Assembly (NCBI GenBank): GCA_016630905.1
Contig: WBMQ01000002.1
Span: 1,488,001 to 1,552,000 of the forward strand
From: Capillidium heterosporum
Taxonomy: Eukaryota; Entomophthoromycota; Entomophthoromycetes; Entomophthorales; Capillidiaceae
DNA length: 64,000 nt
Reading direction: 5' to 3'
The notes under the pieces were generated by a model. That model saw nothing but the letters and a program-made list of their open reading frames with translations, was not told the DNA's origin and made no database searches. How positions within the stretch are numbered: the stretch's first letter is position 1; each line of letters begins with the position of its first letter. Made by a program: the position numbers and the translations under genes. Positions 48,111 through 60,875 of this stretch are shown piece by piece.

Positions 48111-49309
48111 TATCTATACATTAGCATATCGAGGTATTGGGTTTGAATGGTATAAGCTCCACAAATATGTTAGAATTGACAATGCTATAATACCCTCAAA
48201 AATTAGATTAACCTTTTACATCACGACATCTAGGATGGCTCTACCTTGAAAACCTACCTTTTGGGAATTTCTCGAATTCCTTTGTCCTTCTATTCGAATC
48301 AGACTGAGTTAAATATGCAACGTCTTCCCTACTAGATATCTTGGAATAGTGAAATGTGATAAAACTTTGGCTACAATCAAGCCTATATAAACTTCAGCTT
48401 GCTTTGTGGAAGACTATGTATATTTGCCAAAATGTTGATTTCTACTGATTCAAATCCTTTTGGCTTGTCATCACAAGCCTTCATTTACTATCAATCAAAC
48501 ACCATTCGATTTGAACAACACCTTCCAAACCTACTTGTATAGTTAAGCCAAAAACTTTATCCAGTAGAATCTAGTTATTTATATGCTATATTTAGACTTG
48601 AAAAATAGAGCAATATAACGTTATATAAACTCGAGTTTAATGTACAAGATATTTAAAAATCAAAGTTTATTTATGCTTTCATGTTACAAATACAATTAAA
48701 AATGCACTATATTAGTATTGTGCCAGCTGATGTTGATGTTCTGTCTGATTCTTATAAGCCGGCACTTGTAAAATCCCCGATAAGTCTATAGGTTTGTAGA
48801 ATTCTCATCTCATACAAATCCTTTGCTACAATACTAATAAATATTTGTATTAGCAGGTTCTTAAGATTACTACCATTATAAATAGAATTGATTTTCATAG
48901 TTATTGATAAACCCAAGTACCCTCCCTGTTTCGGCTGCTTCACCAGGAAACTACTTTTGACTTTATGTATAAGTTCGCTGCTTACCAAAATTTCAAATTA
49001 AGTGCCTATAGCTTTTAAAACTTTACTTTTATCATCAACATCTAATCTGGAATTTATAAATCCAATCCAAACAAGTTCCAATTTCCAAATCGGGACATCA
49101 CACTTTACTCGACAATTAATTGAACTTGGAATTCAGATCTGCTTTTGTTCCTACACCATTCGAAATGAAAACTTCAACTTTGCCTCAACTTCCACCAACT
49201 TTTACAGCTGAATCCTGTCGACATACCGGTACCAGTACGCAAGCTCTGGATATCCAATTTACCTCTTTACAACTTCTACTCGATACCTAATATTAACTTC
49301 AACTTCCCT
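48111..49309. other. Intergenic upstream of Sec1-like gene
   Basis: AT-rich; minus frame 48988-48752 and plus frame 49002-49211 lack support and are not called. Confidence 0.45.
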
Positions 49310-51622
49310 ATGTCTTTAACCGAAATAGTAAGAAATAGTAATATTACTCCCCATAAACAATTTCAATATTCCCTATCCACCATTATCGATTAACCTTTCC
49401 TTCCATCTAGAGTTTCTAACCTCCATCCAACAAAGTCTCACCGATCCCTCCGACTGGGGTATCGTAGTTTTATGTGGCAAAAGTCGCACCTTGATCAGCC
49501 AAGTAACTCCCGACTCTTCCATCTACAACCTCAGTGTTAAGTCCATAGTTCCCCTCCTCCCTCTCAATTACAACTCACAAAACTTTGATGTCAGTAGGTA
49601 TTGGTACCTGAAGGAAAATTGGAAGGATTTAGGACAGCCAAGATACGAAGAGGAAGTTGGTATTTACTTTTTGGACCCAACTGAGAGAAATATCACCAAT
49701 TTATTGAAGGATTTTGACATTAAAGATTTGAAGAGCAGGAGATTCAAGTATGCCCATGTCTTCTTTCTTTCTAGTAAGTTTTTAAAGGTGATGAATTTAA
49801 CTTTTTTATTTCAAAAGCTAGTTAGCCAGAAACTGTTCAAGAGGTTGACGACTAAAGCCGCAAAGTACTGGCATACGCTAAAGGAACTGAACTTGGACTT
49901 TTACCGTAATTTTTTACAAGAACTTTGATTTTTAATTGAAATTAAATAGCTATCGACAGCAAAACTTTCAACTTGAGTTACGCTCTACCTCAGGTTTATG
50001 ACTTCTCCAAGAGTTACTTCCATTCGGCAACTTCACTAACTGAGGTTGTGGAACCTATGGCTGAAAAGGTATTTTTCATTATCAAGCCTCCCTTTTACTA
50101 ACCCATCTATACGTAGTTAACTTCCTTACTACATACTTTGGGTGGTGTACCCACTATCAAGTACCAAACCGGAAAATCGCAACGGTTATACCTACTCCAG
50201 GAATTGGCTACTCAAGTCAGTACAAAGTTGGAATGTAACCCACCCGAAGGCAACGGTTCAGTTACCTTGCTACTGCTAGATCGAAGTTACGACTTACTTC
50301 AACCGCTGTTGACCGACGTCACCTACCAGAGTTTAGCAGTACCCTTCATGGAAGTCCAGGAACACATGTTCACCTACCAACAGTAATTTTTACAGCTTCA
50401 AGCCTTAGGATTAATTTTCGAAATGCAGCACTACGTTAGGTCCAGTAGGTCTAGATGATCGGGACAAGGTCTGGCACCTAGGTAGGGGATTCAGTTTAGA
50501 TAGGGTGCAACATCGAATGAAGACCCAGTTCCAAACCTTTAAATCCAAAATCAACGATGGAGATCTTCACTCTGACACCAATGTTCACCAGGGCAAGTTC
50601 CGTGACCTTATAGCTCAGGTACCCAAGTTAGAATTGGAAAAACGACTGTTCACCCTACACTTCGAATTGGCCAAATTAGCTTCTAACTCTATCACACCCA
50701 GCACGGCTGCCGTATTAGAATTGGAACGTAGGCTAGTCCAAAGTATGAACACGATAGCCGAAGATTTCATCCTAATTCGCGACCAACTTTTGGAGTTGGA
50801 TGTAAGTCCAAACGTTAAATTTCGGTTGACTTTATTGTTTCTAGTTAAATGGTTGGATACTGACTATTTTCATCATCTGTTGGAGACTTTGGAGTTAGAT
50901 AAAGAGGAAGCGGTTTGTCGATTTGACTCAGAAGCTCCTCTCCAACTTTGGCCTACCCGAACCATTGCCACCCACCTCCTCTCAACTTATGCAGATCCAT
51001 CTACTAAGTATAAAGACCAAAGTTAGTGAGATGTTGGATTTGGAGGACGATTATGCCTGATCCAACTACCAATCCAAACTTCGAACCTATTTTAACCGAA
51101 CTGGAACATTTGATGCAACTTATGACTATGGACCAACTTGACAAGGTAAACTTCTCAACTTTGGAACCGGTACCTTCCATTTATAAATCCAACGTAGATC
51201 TCAGTTGGACTAGTCAACTATATACCAACCGACATTTAAAAGTTAACCGACCCAAATGGGTTTTGGCCAAACGCCATCGACTCAAAGCGCTTAGGGAGAC
51301 CTCCAGTACCAGTCTGAGTCGTAATCGTAGAATCTCCACCTTCTTCCAAAGCACCCATTTAGGTGTCGAGGATGACGATGACGACAGCTGGGAGGAGGAT
51401 TCTACGGGGAATCGAGTAGTGATCTTTATTTTAGGCGGCTTAACATTCAAGGAAGTGCAACTGGTACGCAAATTCGACCGGACTTCTACGACGGGTTGGT
51501 TGATCGGCTCCGATCGATTACTTCCTAACCCTCTACTATTGGATCGATGTTGGCAGGTCGAAGATCCTAATAGAGTGGATTCTAGGTTTATGGAGGAAGA
51601 TGAGATGGAGTACGGCTTTTAA
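49310..51622 (+). CDS. Sec1/Munc18 (SM) family protein (about 6 exons, a few +1 breaks)
   Basis: Syntaxin-binding protein that promotes SNARE assembly in exocytosis, at the plasma membrane. Exons 49310-49337, 49411-49773, 49822-49905, 49950-50068, 50117-50382 and 50440-51622. Starts MSLTEIVRNKFLTSI, like SM N-termini. SM marks: YFLDPTERNITNLL (the P-T-xxN-I block), LGGVPTIKYQ, VTLLLLDRSYDLLQPLLTDVTYQS, QVPKLELEKRLFTLHFELAK, and the domain-3 end VVIFILGGLTFKEVQLVRKF..WLIGSDRLL. These favour the Sec1/Munc18 rather than the Sly1 or Vps33 branch. In the last exon three extra bases (near 50448, 51016 and 51056) must be dropped to keep the frame; the total length is then consistent. Convergent with the Rrp5 gene. 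Confidence 0.82.
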
Positions 51623-51761
51623 TTTAATAAACTTTATGAATGGATGAAACTTTTAATTTAAAAACTTTTATTTTAGAATTGTTTTAATTTATAGGTATAG
51701 CTTTGTAAGCAACTGTTAGATATCTATGGGAAGTGGAAGGTAGAGTTGAGCTACAGAGAAG

Positions 51762-53990
51762 CTACTCATCATCATCGTCACTTTCATCATCGTCTTGGTT
51801 AGAACTTGCATCATCTTCACTTTCGCTCCCTTCTTCACTCTTTATCACTTCCTCAGCATCACTATCGTTCTCCTCGTCCTCATCTTCCTCAGAGTCTTCT
51901 TCCTTAACATCGTCATCATCCTCAACCTCCTGCTTAACCTTCTTCACGGCATCCTTCGCCTCCTTCAAACTTAAATGGATATTAAACTTATCAACGTTCT
52001 TAACTCTACATCTAATCGAGCTTCCCACCTTGAAATCCTCCACCTTACTGTCGCCCAACTCCAACTTGTGCAAGAACCCACTTAGGTTATTGTAGAAGTA
52101 GACGATCAACCCTTTAGGTATAATCCTAGTAATAACACCAGCCGACCACATGTTGTTTTTAACATCCTCTCGCTTCAAGAACTTGGGATCCTGGACTCGT
52201 GATCAACGACTTCTTGCAGGTTAAATAGACGCGCTGCTTCTGAGGGACTTTGGACCACACGACCGCCTTGACAGTGCGCCCTACCTTGTACATGCGACTG
52301 AGTTGGGTCAGCTTGACGTCGGCGCAGTGATCTATAGGTATGAAGGCAACTGGTACTTCATCAGACAGCTTCAAGGTGACGCCGAGCCCTTCCTCAACTT
52401 TAGTTACGACACCGTTGACCTTATCGCCACTAGAAATCTGATCAAAGTAGTAGGCTTTGGTGGAAATTTGGGAGGCTTGTAGCGACAGCTTGAGTAACCC
52501 TTCTGAGACGTAAGCACCGATGATACGAGCCATATGGGTGGTGCCTTGGTCATACATACCGTCGGAGGTCTTGAAGTTGAACTTGGGGTCATCGCTGATA
52601 CTCTTAAATGGAACTAAACCGGCAATCTCGGGCAACACTTCGTCACCCTGGTCTTCTGATTCGACCATACACAATAGACCAGCCTTGCCCAGAACTTTAG
52701 TAACAGTCACGTTGCGCAGTAGCTTTCCGAAGGGATAGTTGATGAGCTTGGTTTGGAAACTTTCGTCAAGGTTGAGGTTGGACTCCAAGGTGGAGAGCTG
52801 GACTGTCTTACTGGTGGTGGTGATGGAACTCAAGGTAACTCGAGCCCGAATCTTCTGCCCAACTTTGTAGCTGATAGTGGTATCCTCTTCCTCCTCCTTG
52901 TCTTCACCCTTAGCTGGTTTAGTTTGAACGAGATGGAAGTTCTCGATTTCACCTTCAATAAACCCTAAGCACTGAACTTTGAGGCCGTTGGCCAGAACTT
53001 CGACGACCTTGGTATCGACCAAACTACCCGGTAACAGACTGCCAACACTATCACATTCCTTTACTATAGCGTCCAAAGGTAACTCGGTTAGGTGGACTGT
53101 CCTACCCTTGATGGACTCCACGAAAGTTAAACTAACCTGACCCAGCTTGAGTGAGTCCTTACCGTATCGCAACTTTGTCTTCAGCAGGACACCAGTTGCA
53201 TCTTCAATACCCAAATCCATTTCTACACCATAGTCTTCGATGTTACGCAAAGAGCTCGCTACTGCCATGCCTGGCTTCAAGCTCTTTAAACTTAGTTGAC
53301 CGTTCACTAAGACGGGATCCAAACTCAAACTAATCTTGTTGACCTTCTTGGTGGGGTCAATACTTTTGACGTAGCACATAACTTTCTGGTTGATGGCAAA
53401 CATCTGGTTTAGACCTTGCAATGGAACGTCGTCCCCATTTAATAAGTTGATCTCAACCTGTTCCAAGTAGGACCCGTAGTTGGCCGAGATGTCAGTTACT
53501 TTACACTGTCCTACCATAAAGTTGGGTAAAGCGATAATCAAGTAATGCTCTTGAATTTTTATAATGGTACCAAGTAAAACAGTACCTACAGATACATCCT
53601 ATTAAGAAACAATAAGACGTTAAAAAGACATTTTAAAAGAAAAATTACTCGGTAACGGAACGACTTCAAGTGCTGCTGCTTCTTAGATTCCAACTCGTCA
53701 TCTTCAGTCGAAGTTTTCGATTTCTTGGAGCTTTGTTTAGCCTCTCGTTTTAAATTGGTCTTCTTGGGTTTGGAAAGCTCCTTTTCATTGAAGATATCGT
53801 CACTATCCTTAGTTAAACCTTTGTTGATGAAGACCTCCTTCAAAGCCTGTTTACGTTCGGTAGAAGTTAATGTTGACTTCTTGCCACGTACAAAATCTTT
53901 GCTGTATAAAGTTGTTATAGGGGCACTTTTGAACTTGGGGTTGACGTTACTGGTTGCTGGCGCTGGCTTTGTACTGTTTTTAGGTGGCAT
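51762..53990 (-). CDS. RRP5: Rrp5-like S1-repeat protein, half length (2 exons, one +1 break)
   Basis: Ribosome-biogenesis factor of the nucleolus. Exon 1 53990-53649 (MPPKNSTKPAP, basic KK-rich region), exon 2 53598-51762. About six S1 RNA-binding repeats follow: DVSVGTVLLGTIIKI..LPNFMVGQCKVTDIS is the canonical first one, the last is NNMWSAGVITRIIPKGLIVYF..SGFLHKLELG. The protein then ends in a Glu/Asp-rich tail (DDDESDDDDE) after about 725 residues. Full-length Rrp5 has about 12 S1 repeats plus C-terminal TPR/HAT repeats (over 1700 residues); these are absent, and the next gene begins 140 bp away. One extra base near 52190 links the two frames. Start chosen at the first ATG (53990). Confidence 0.85.
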
Positions 53991-56590
53991 CGTTAGTATT
54001 CTTGGTTGAGGCTCAAGCTTGAAAATATTTTGTAAAATCTTTTCTTTTAGATGAGTTGCCAATATAAAATTTTGTCGAGTTTAATTGGGTGAGCTGGTTA
54101 GATTTGAACTTTGCTTTGATGAATTGATGAGTTTTGAATAGTTTGGTAGGTTGGTTGGTCAGCTTTACAAGAGTTTATTGCAACTGCTACACATTATTGA
54201 AGCACCTCGACTATGGTACACTTGCATTTAGATATATGTATTCCAATACCAAAGGAACTTGCATATTACATCGAGAGATAAATTGCTAAAATTGAATTAA
54301 CTCGAAAGCTAGTTCAATCGTTTCGAATTATTACAAAAATCTCTAAAATATTTTATTAAAAATTCTTTTATTATTTTAGAACATTAAAAGTTGATGGTAA
54401 ATGACAAATTACAAGAGATAGTGGTAAGTATAGCCAAGCTTCATGGCTTTATTTTACTATTACAAATATATTTATACATGTATCGGCTTTAAATTGAGCA
54501 ACTATACCTTGTTCAGCCAAAAGTAGTTGATAACGGTTCGGGAAAAAGAAGATCCAAAGTTACATTAGAATTTCGTTAGATAAGCTGCATCCAAGTGCCT
54601 AACCTTGTATCCTGCTCCTTCTGGTCTAAATCAGGTTGTAACTAGGGATATCTTTTATCCGAAAGTAAGACGTAAGTCAAGTTTCGGACGGAAGGAGCAT
54701 TAAACATTAAGTACAAGGTCCGGTAAAGTTGATGATGCAAATCCCTAATTCAGCTGCACGGTTTGGCTCCCATTGTTTTGAGGATAATGACCATGAGTCT
54801 TAATCATACCTACTTCGAGCTAAAGCTAGTAAGACTAGTATAAAGTTCAAAGACACTGCCCAGAAAGGTTAACATATACTTGGCAGTACAGATCAACTGC
54901 TTTGAATATATAGAATATTCTTTCTTGGCACATTATGATGAAAGATTCGATGGAAAAGTACTCAAAAATACCAACTTTAGAAGTATGAAGAAAAAGCGCC
55001 GATGCAGCTATTCCCTTTTCAGAGATAAGAAATTTTGAAACTGTTGTGAAGGATCCTTGGCCACAATCAACAGCAGCAAAAACTTAAAGTTCTTGGCCAT
55101 CGGGTTTGGATGCCAATTTTTTTGTAACTCTATGTATATACTATTCAAATTAGTGGGTGTAGTACGTATAATTTTAATGAGCTTATTGAAACATGCCTAT
55201 TTTTATATATTGATGTATAACAGCAGGCTTGAAAGTTGAAGTTCAGACTTTGTTCTTAAGTTTTGAAGAGATATTCGGCTCATAGGAATGGGCTATAACC
55301 CGAGATTCATGAAATCCTAGAAGGCTTATAGATATCCCTTTGTAATAAGTTTAATATTAAAAATTACATATCTTGGCATTAAAACTACTGCAAGTTGAAG
55401 TTAAATGGATGTTAGTATTACTATCAAAAATTGTGGATTTTCAAACTTTATTATTAAAGATAATAAATAGTTCAAGCACATTTCCTGTCTACTTGGCTAC
55501 TGTTGAATGGATGGCATAAAGAGCCAATAGACTTAATAAATATAGCTATTTGCTATATGACAAGAAATTAAGATGTGTAAATTGCGAACTTCAGTTTAGA
55601 CGCGCCAATTTCTCCAACAATCATATATTTATTATCCCTTTACTAATATATTTATCCTTCAAGCACGTTCCAATGAGCGATTTCGTTAATCAAATCAATT
55701 AATATGCCAAGTTCCTGTTCAAGTATACAAATTTTCGGTATAAAAGCGTCTGTCCCTCGCCAAGCTACTTTTCAACTTCCAAATAGAAAAATCTTGGCTG
55801 TGCGATTACAGCCATGGCAAAAATTTTATCATTAATTGTTGACACCCCAAACTAAATTAGGCTATTCGGTAAGGTAATAGCGTGTCTGGGTATAAGAAAT
55901 ACCCATAGCCCTGACAAGCTTGCCTATGAAATTTGTGCCTAAAGCGTTATTGAGTACGGGCGAATTTGTGAATGTGATTGATTAGAGTTTTTATCAAAAT
56001 ATATTGATTACTACCGTAAAGACCCAATTAATTTGATTTGCATCTTAATTGTTGATTTCTAATCACTTCAAGCATTCTATCTTATCCCACTGATCTATTA
56101 CAAACAGCGAAAGGAACTTACAAATCCCCATTCAAAACTTTATGGCCGTTCCCAAGTAGACTTGTAAGGTGGCAAGCCCGTAACTATGCCTTGGAGCTTG
56201 AAACAAAACACCTGGCATATACAAAACCTTTAACTTTAGCCTAATGGCGTTTTACTCTATAGAAGAATCTCAAACTTGGCACAATTGCTATTCTCGGTAA
56301 CTCACCAAACTCCAAGCAAAAGCTACCATTAGCTTTAACCAAACTTGGAAATTTTTCAAGAACAGCGCGTAAAGTCTTGGTTTTAGTTGCAGATTTTCAA
56401 ATACAAAGCTTTGCTTTGATAGGGTAATAATTTGGGATTAGAATTAATTGAAATACCAAGAAATATGCCAAGTTTGGAAGGTAAACATTAGGTGGAAATC
56501 AGACTATATAAGCACTATGAATTGCCCAACATAACGGATTAAAAACATTTTTCATTTACATTACATTTAGTCAATAGTAATAAAGCAGAG
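53991..56590. other. Long intergenic region, no gene seen
   Basis: 2.6 kb AT-rich region; the open frame at 55057-55239 lacks ATG. Only the TATA box at 56505 is supportable. Confidence 0.5.
56505..56512 (+). promoter_or_regulatory. Probable TATA box of the 56.6 kb gene
   Basis: TATATAAG, 79 bp before the ATG at 56591. Confidence 0.45.
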
Positions 56591-57407
56591 ATGACCGCCA
56601 AAGTCAACGGATTCAGTTTATTTTCCAACATGAGTACGCCCAACCTAAAGGTATCCAAAGTTGAAAAGATCAACAGCAAATTCTCGGCACGCAACCGTAG
56701 TAAATCAGACTTTGACAATCAAAGTGTTGGATCTTCAGAAAGCAGCCACTCCAGCTTAGACTTACCCACCTTTTACCATGCTTCCAAGGCAACCCCAAGG
56801 TTAGATAGAGACCCTGTCATATCATACCGCTTATCCAAACTGAGTAATGAAAGTAACCAGTACATAAGTATCAGTGAGCTCAACACTGCCAAAAAGCAGA
56901 GGTGTAAGCGTAACGAGTTCATGTTAAGCTTCGGTAGTAAGGGGTAGTGGTATATTGTCCAACCAAGATAAGCTACCGGTCTCCGTCATCAAACCAACTA
57001 ATAAGGTGCCTTTTTTATCAAATCCCATCAACAACAGCTACCAGCTTCTGGTCGCTCTACCTGGTAAACGTAACCATGACAGCAAAGTCACTTTAAAGTT
57101 GCCTTCCAGGTTCTTCACCACTAAAGATAGCTTTAAAGCTACCTTGACAATAACTAGTACCTCTACCAACAAATCAGGCCCTAAACAAACATTCCACCAG
57201 ATGAAGTACAACTGGATCTACAGTTCCGATAACGACGCTTGGTACCTAGTTAACTGTCTGTACCCTAGTTACGCAATTGGTAAATTTTACATAAGGCAAG
57301 ATAGTAAAGACGGTATGAATACACCAATGCTGGAGTTCTACTTGAAGTTACCGAAGGAGGTAGTAGTTATGTTCATTACCGCTATTAGCTTCATTGTGTT
57401 CAAGTAG
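56591..57407 (+). CDS. Possible tubby C-terminal-like (DUF6593-like) protein, one +1 break
   Basis: About 271 residues. The N-terminal 115 residues are Ser/Asn-rich and disordered (SVGSSESSHSSLDLP). The second half has a beta-rich pattern: KATLTITSTST, MKYNWIYSSDNDAWYLVN, YAIGKFYIRQ, MLEFYLKLPKEVVVMFITAI, the last being a hydrophobic helix. This strand-then-buried-helix order resembles fungal DUF6593/tubby-like domains that bind membranes; the call is tentative. Two frames (56591-56947 and from about 56943) must be joined by dropping one base in the AAGGGG run near 56940, giving GSRGSGILSNQDK. ATG at 56591 is sound. Confidence 0.55.
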
Positions 57408-58769
57408 CTTTTGCTTTCTGAATGTTTGAGTGTTGTTCTTGTTGTATATCGTTCTTATCTAACTATTATCTTTAATATATAAACATCATAAATTTTGAAG
57501 TCTTTCTACATTTGATTTTAATAGGATTTACTTTTTATATTGATATATAATATATCTTTCAACGATAAGGCGCAAAACTTTTATTCCTTGAATTAAAGCC
57601 CTTTTTGACAGCTATCGGTTTACAATATCTGTCATCCTTCGGATGGAATAGGGTGGGCCTAACGTTGGTAGAGGTTTGTAGTTCCGTTATCAACTGTTTG
57701 CTTTTACCTTTATAAATTGGTCGTGGTTACCTGATCGATACATTATTCAACTTTACCAAGAAGCTTCGAGCTTGGTAGTAGATAAGATATTCCAAAAGGT
57801 TGAAGTAGAGTGTTCCATTTCAAGTTTTAGCTCATATAATTATGAGATGTCCCTATTTATATCCTTCAGTTAATAGTTTTGAAAGTATATATATTTTTGG
57901 TGATAGGTGGAAGTACTAGATACTTTACTGACTTTTATATAGTGACTGATAACGAAAAGCCAGATGGTACCTATATCTAGTAAAAGATGTTGAGTAGGTA
58001 AATGGTTTGCTTTGTCATCATTTTTGCTAGTTGTAGAGTCCAGCTCTCAATTTGTTAATTTATTAGTAAAAAGCAAAAGGAAACAAAATTTGCTGGTAGA
58101 ATATATATCAAAGACATGCTTTTAAATGGCATTTATTTCGTTTGGTAATTGATTATTAACCATAAAGTGAAAAGTAGATTGAAAACCATTTACATTATTG
58201 AGGATGTATTAATAATCGATATAGGATTCTTGCTTTAAAAGTGATAAAATCGTATATTTAACTCCTACTATTCGAACGCATGTCACTATGTGTAGTAAAG
58301 CATTGATTAAAGACATATACACAACATGTTATAGTTAACTTCTAATAACGTGCATTTAATAGTATTTTATTGAATTTTGTTCTGGCGACTTATAGGATAA
58401 TAAAAATGGTGCTTTCAAATCACTGCTCAAGCCTATTATATAAACTATGGTGAGCGAGACTCTCTGTTCGAGTGTTAAGAGTTGATAAATTTATTACCGT
58501 AGCATTACGACTTCTAAATATATCGGATCAATACTTAAAATTTACATTTAACTCTGTTACTATTTACCTAGATAAACAGTACTAATAAAGCCTAATTAAA
58601 AACTTGAACGATAGCATAGTATCCTTTATGAAATTTATACTAACAAATCTAAACCAGTAAAAATAAATGATAGATACAAATTACAAAACAATATACTTCT
58701 TTTACCAATCAACAATAAAAACCAGTACTAAAATATATTTCTTTATAAATTAACGTATATGCCAACCAT
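57408..58769. other. Intergenic, convergent 3' region
   Basis: AT-rich spacer; nothing supportable. Confidence 0.5.
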
Positions 58770-59089
58770 TTAGAGTGGAGAGACCTCTTTACCAGTCTTC
58801 TTGATGGTTTCGAAGATGGTGTTCTTGTCCAAAGTGGCGCTAGTGACACTGACGAGTTGCTTGTCCATATCGATATCGACTTTCTCAACACCTACAGTAC
58901 AAAAATGAAAAAATAAATCGACGTTAGTATGAAATTTAGAAAAGTTTTAAATTACCTTCGAGTCTGGATAATGCTTTATTGACGGCGTTGGAACATCCAC
59001 CACAGGTCATCTTTACTTGGTATTGGTAAGTCTATAGGATTGAAATGAAATTAGTTATGCTATTTAAAGGTTTTGAAGGTTACGCTCAT
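58770..59089 (-). CDS. ATX1: Copper metallochaperone ATX1 (3 exons)
   Basis: Cytosolic Cu(I) chaperone that hands copper to the Ccc2/ATP7-type ATPase of the Golgi, which in turn loads secreted copper enzymes. Exons 59089-59084 (only MS), 59031-58956 and 58891-58770; total 204 bp, 67 residues. HMA domain with the copper motif M10-T-C12-G-G-C15, beta-alpha-beta pattern SRLEGVEKVDIDMDKQLVSV, and the ATX1-typical end TIFETIKKTGKEV, which contains the lysines seen in ATX1 rather than in the ATPase HMA domains. The two-codon first exon is missed by simple frame scans; it was chosen from the GTAACC..TATAG intron. Fits the window's copper enzyme tyrosinase as a client of the same route, though not linked to it. 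Confidence 0.9.
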
Positions 59090-60452
59090 TATTTAAAAGT
59101 ATGGAAATAAAAAAGGTGCAAGTTTGCTTCCTGTCCCTTTTGTCTTGCACCTTTATATATTCGTCATTTCTTTAACTTGTGTTGTGTACTAAAGTGATGA
59201 ACCGTTTAGGATAAACCTTTTAGCTTATGTCTAACGCTTGATTGGGCACAAGGGATGATGTGTACGAAATCTTTTGGGAAAAGTGGCTAAATGTAATTTA
59301 GGCTTCTCCAAAATTAACTTTGTGGGGCGAAATGATGCTTGTAGCTTTTGGATAAAGTAATCTAAAAATAGCAACCTTTTAGAAGCTTTGGAAGCTATTT
59401 GAAAAGGTATCTGATAGAGGTTTGTAGATGTAGATGTTCTACATCTTGCCTGTTGACACGTTCGATCTAACTAGTTGGTTGATTTAGAAGAACAAAGGCA
59501 GAGGTAAGTTTCTGTTGAAGGTCTATTCCAACTTATCAATCCTTAATATTACTTACAGGTACTCAAGATGGCATCGTTTAAGGGATAGATTTTATACTAG
59601 GTTTAAAAGCCATAGTTAGAAAGTGCCTTTAGTTGTCTAGCTATTTTTTAAAGTTCAATAGAGTTTTCAAATTGATACAATTAGTTCTGATATAGAGTTT
59701 GAGTAGTAACCAAACAGTTTTCAAAAGAGGCAAGAGGCCAAGTTAGCAAGGTGGATTTTGCCAAATTTGTTTATTCCATTTATTAATTTGCCTGGTATTA
59801 TACCTGAATAAAAGGTTCATAACAAATTTACATCTTTTCAGGTCATATATGATGAAATCCTTTGCTTAAAGTTATCTTGTTCCTTCTTAGACTGTAGTTT
59901 AATTAGATTCATCATCAACATGTCTCCATAGAAAATGCTTTTATTAATGAGAGTTTAAATGTCAGCTTATTCATTTTAAACCTATGTATGCCTTTGTTAT
60001 TTATACAATATAGTTTTGTTAAAAACATCAATAAAATACTACTTAAACCGCTTGTTAAAGAAATGTATTGTAGGTGCTTCACCTAACCGCACGCTTTATA
60101 ATTAGTCCTACTTTAACTTTACCTTCGATACCTACCTTGCATATTTAAAATTTAAAAAGTATTTACAAATGAAATTTAAAATATTTTTGTTTGTATATAA
60201 AGGCATTTTCCAATCTAATTTGGCACATATTTAGCAAAGTTTGAATTTTATCAAGTAGAATTGACATTCCTTCAAAATTTTGAATATCATTACATAGTTT
60301 TGAAAGCTGTACATTTAATATTTTTGGTAGTAGTTTACTATCAATCTAAAGTATATTTAAATACTATACAATGCTTTATCTTTCTAATGTAATCCAATTT
60401 CTCCAAACGAGCAAATATGAATCAAATTATATAAGAGAGACAAAGGTAGTAC
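59090..60452. other. Intergenic, no gene seen
   Basis: AT-rich spacer, nothing supportable. Confidence 0.5.
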
Positions 60453-60860
60453 CTTAAATGTATGACTTGTACCATCTCCTATTCCATTCCCAAAGATATG
60501 TATTAATTGTATATAAAGTTCGCTAGCTTCAAGAACTGCCAGCTCCCCAGAACTGTTAAGCTCAAAGTTATTTATAAATCCAAGTGTAGCTGCGCTAATA
60601 GTGTCATTACCATTTCGGAATTTAAGCCGGATTGTAAGAGACCCTCCAACAGTTCCCTTATAATTTACATGAGGTATAAAATGCAACCAAGAGTTAGAAA
60701 AGTTATTCAAAGCTTTAAATTCAACTGCGCTAACCGCACCAATCTTAACCCCAATCGGTACTGAATCGGAAAAGGAAGAAAGTCCTTTTATGGAAACATG
60801 TTTTGAGTCACTATAAAAGATAGCCTGAAGGAAACCAAAGATATTAAAAACACCACCGAT
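60453..60860 (-). pseudogene. Orphan internal exon, DUF3712-like beta-rich domain (tentative)
   Basis: A stop-free run of exactly 136 codons on the minus strand, bordered by a good acceptor (TATTAG) and donor (AAG|GTACTA). It starts IGGVFNIFGFLQAIFYSD and includes GTVGGSLTIRLKFRNGNDTI and FELNSSGELAVLE. Alternating polar strands with VPIGVKIGAVSAVEFK resemble fungal DUF3712/LEA-type-2-like lipid-transfer-type domains; this is a weak likeness. The upstream part would have to lie antisense to MCT copy 5, and no matching exon was found on either side. Looks like a piece of a larger gene cut by the insertion or rearrangement that brought the MCT copy here. Confidence 0.45.
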
Positions 60861-60875
60861 CTAATAGATGAAAAA

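Noticed and set aside
51733-52095. Ser-rich plus-strand frame opposite the Rrp5 acidic tail
   Set aside because: Antisense image of Asp/Glu codons (GAT/GAA read as ATC/TTC and TCA/TCC).
55057-55239. 60-codon hydrophobic frame as a small membrane protein
   Set aside because: No ATG start and AT-driven hydrophobic composition typical of the spacer.
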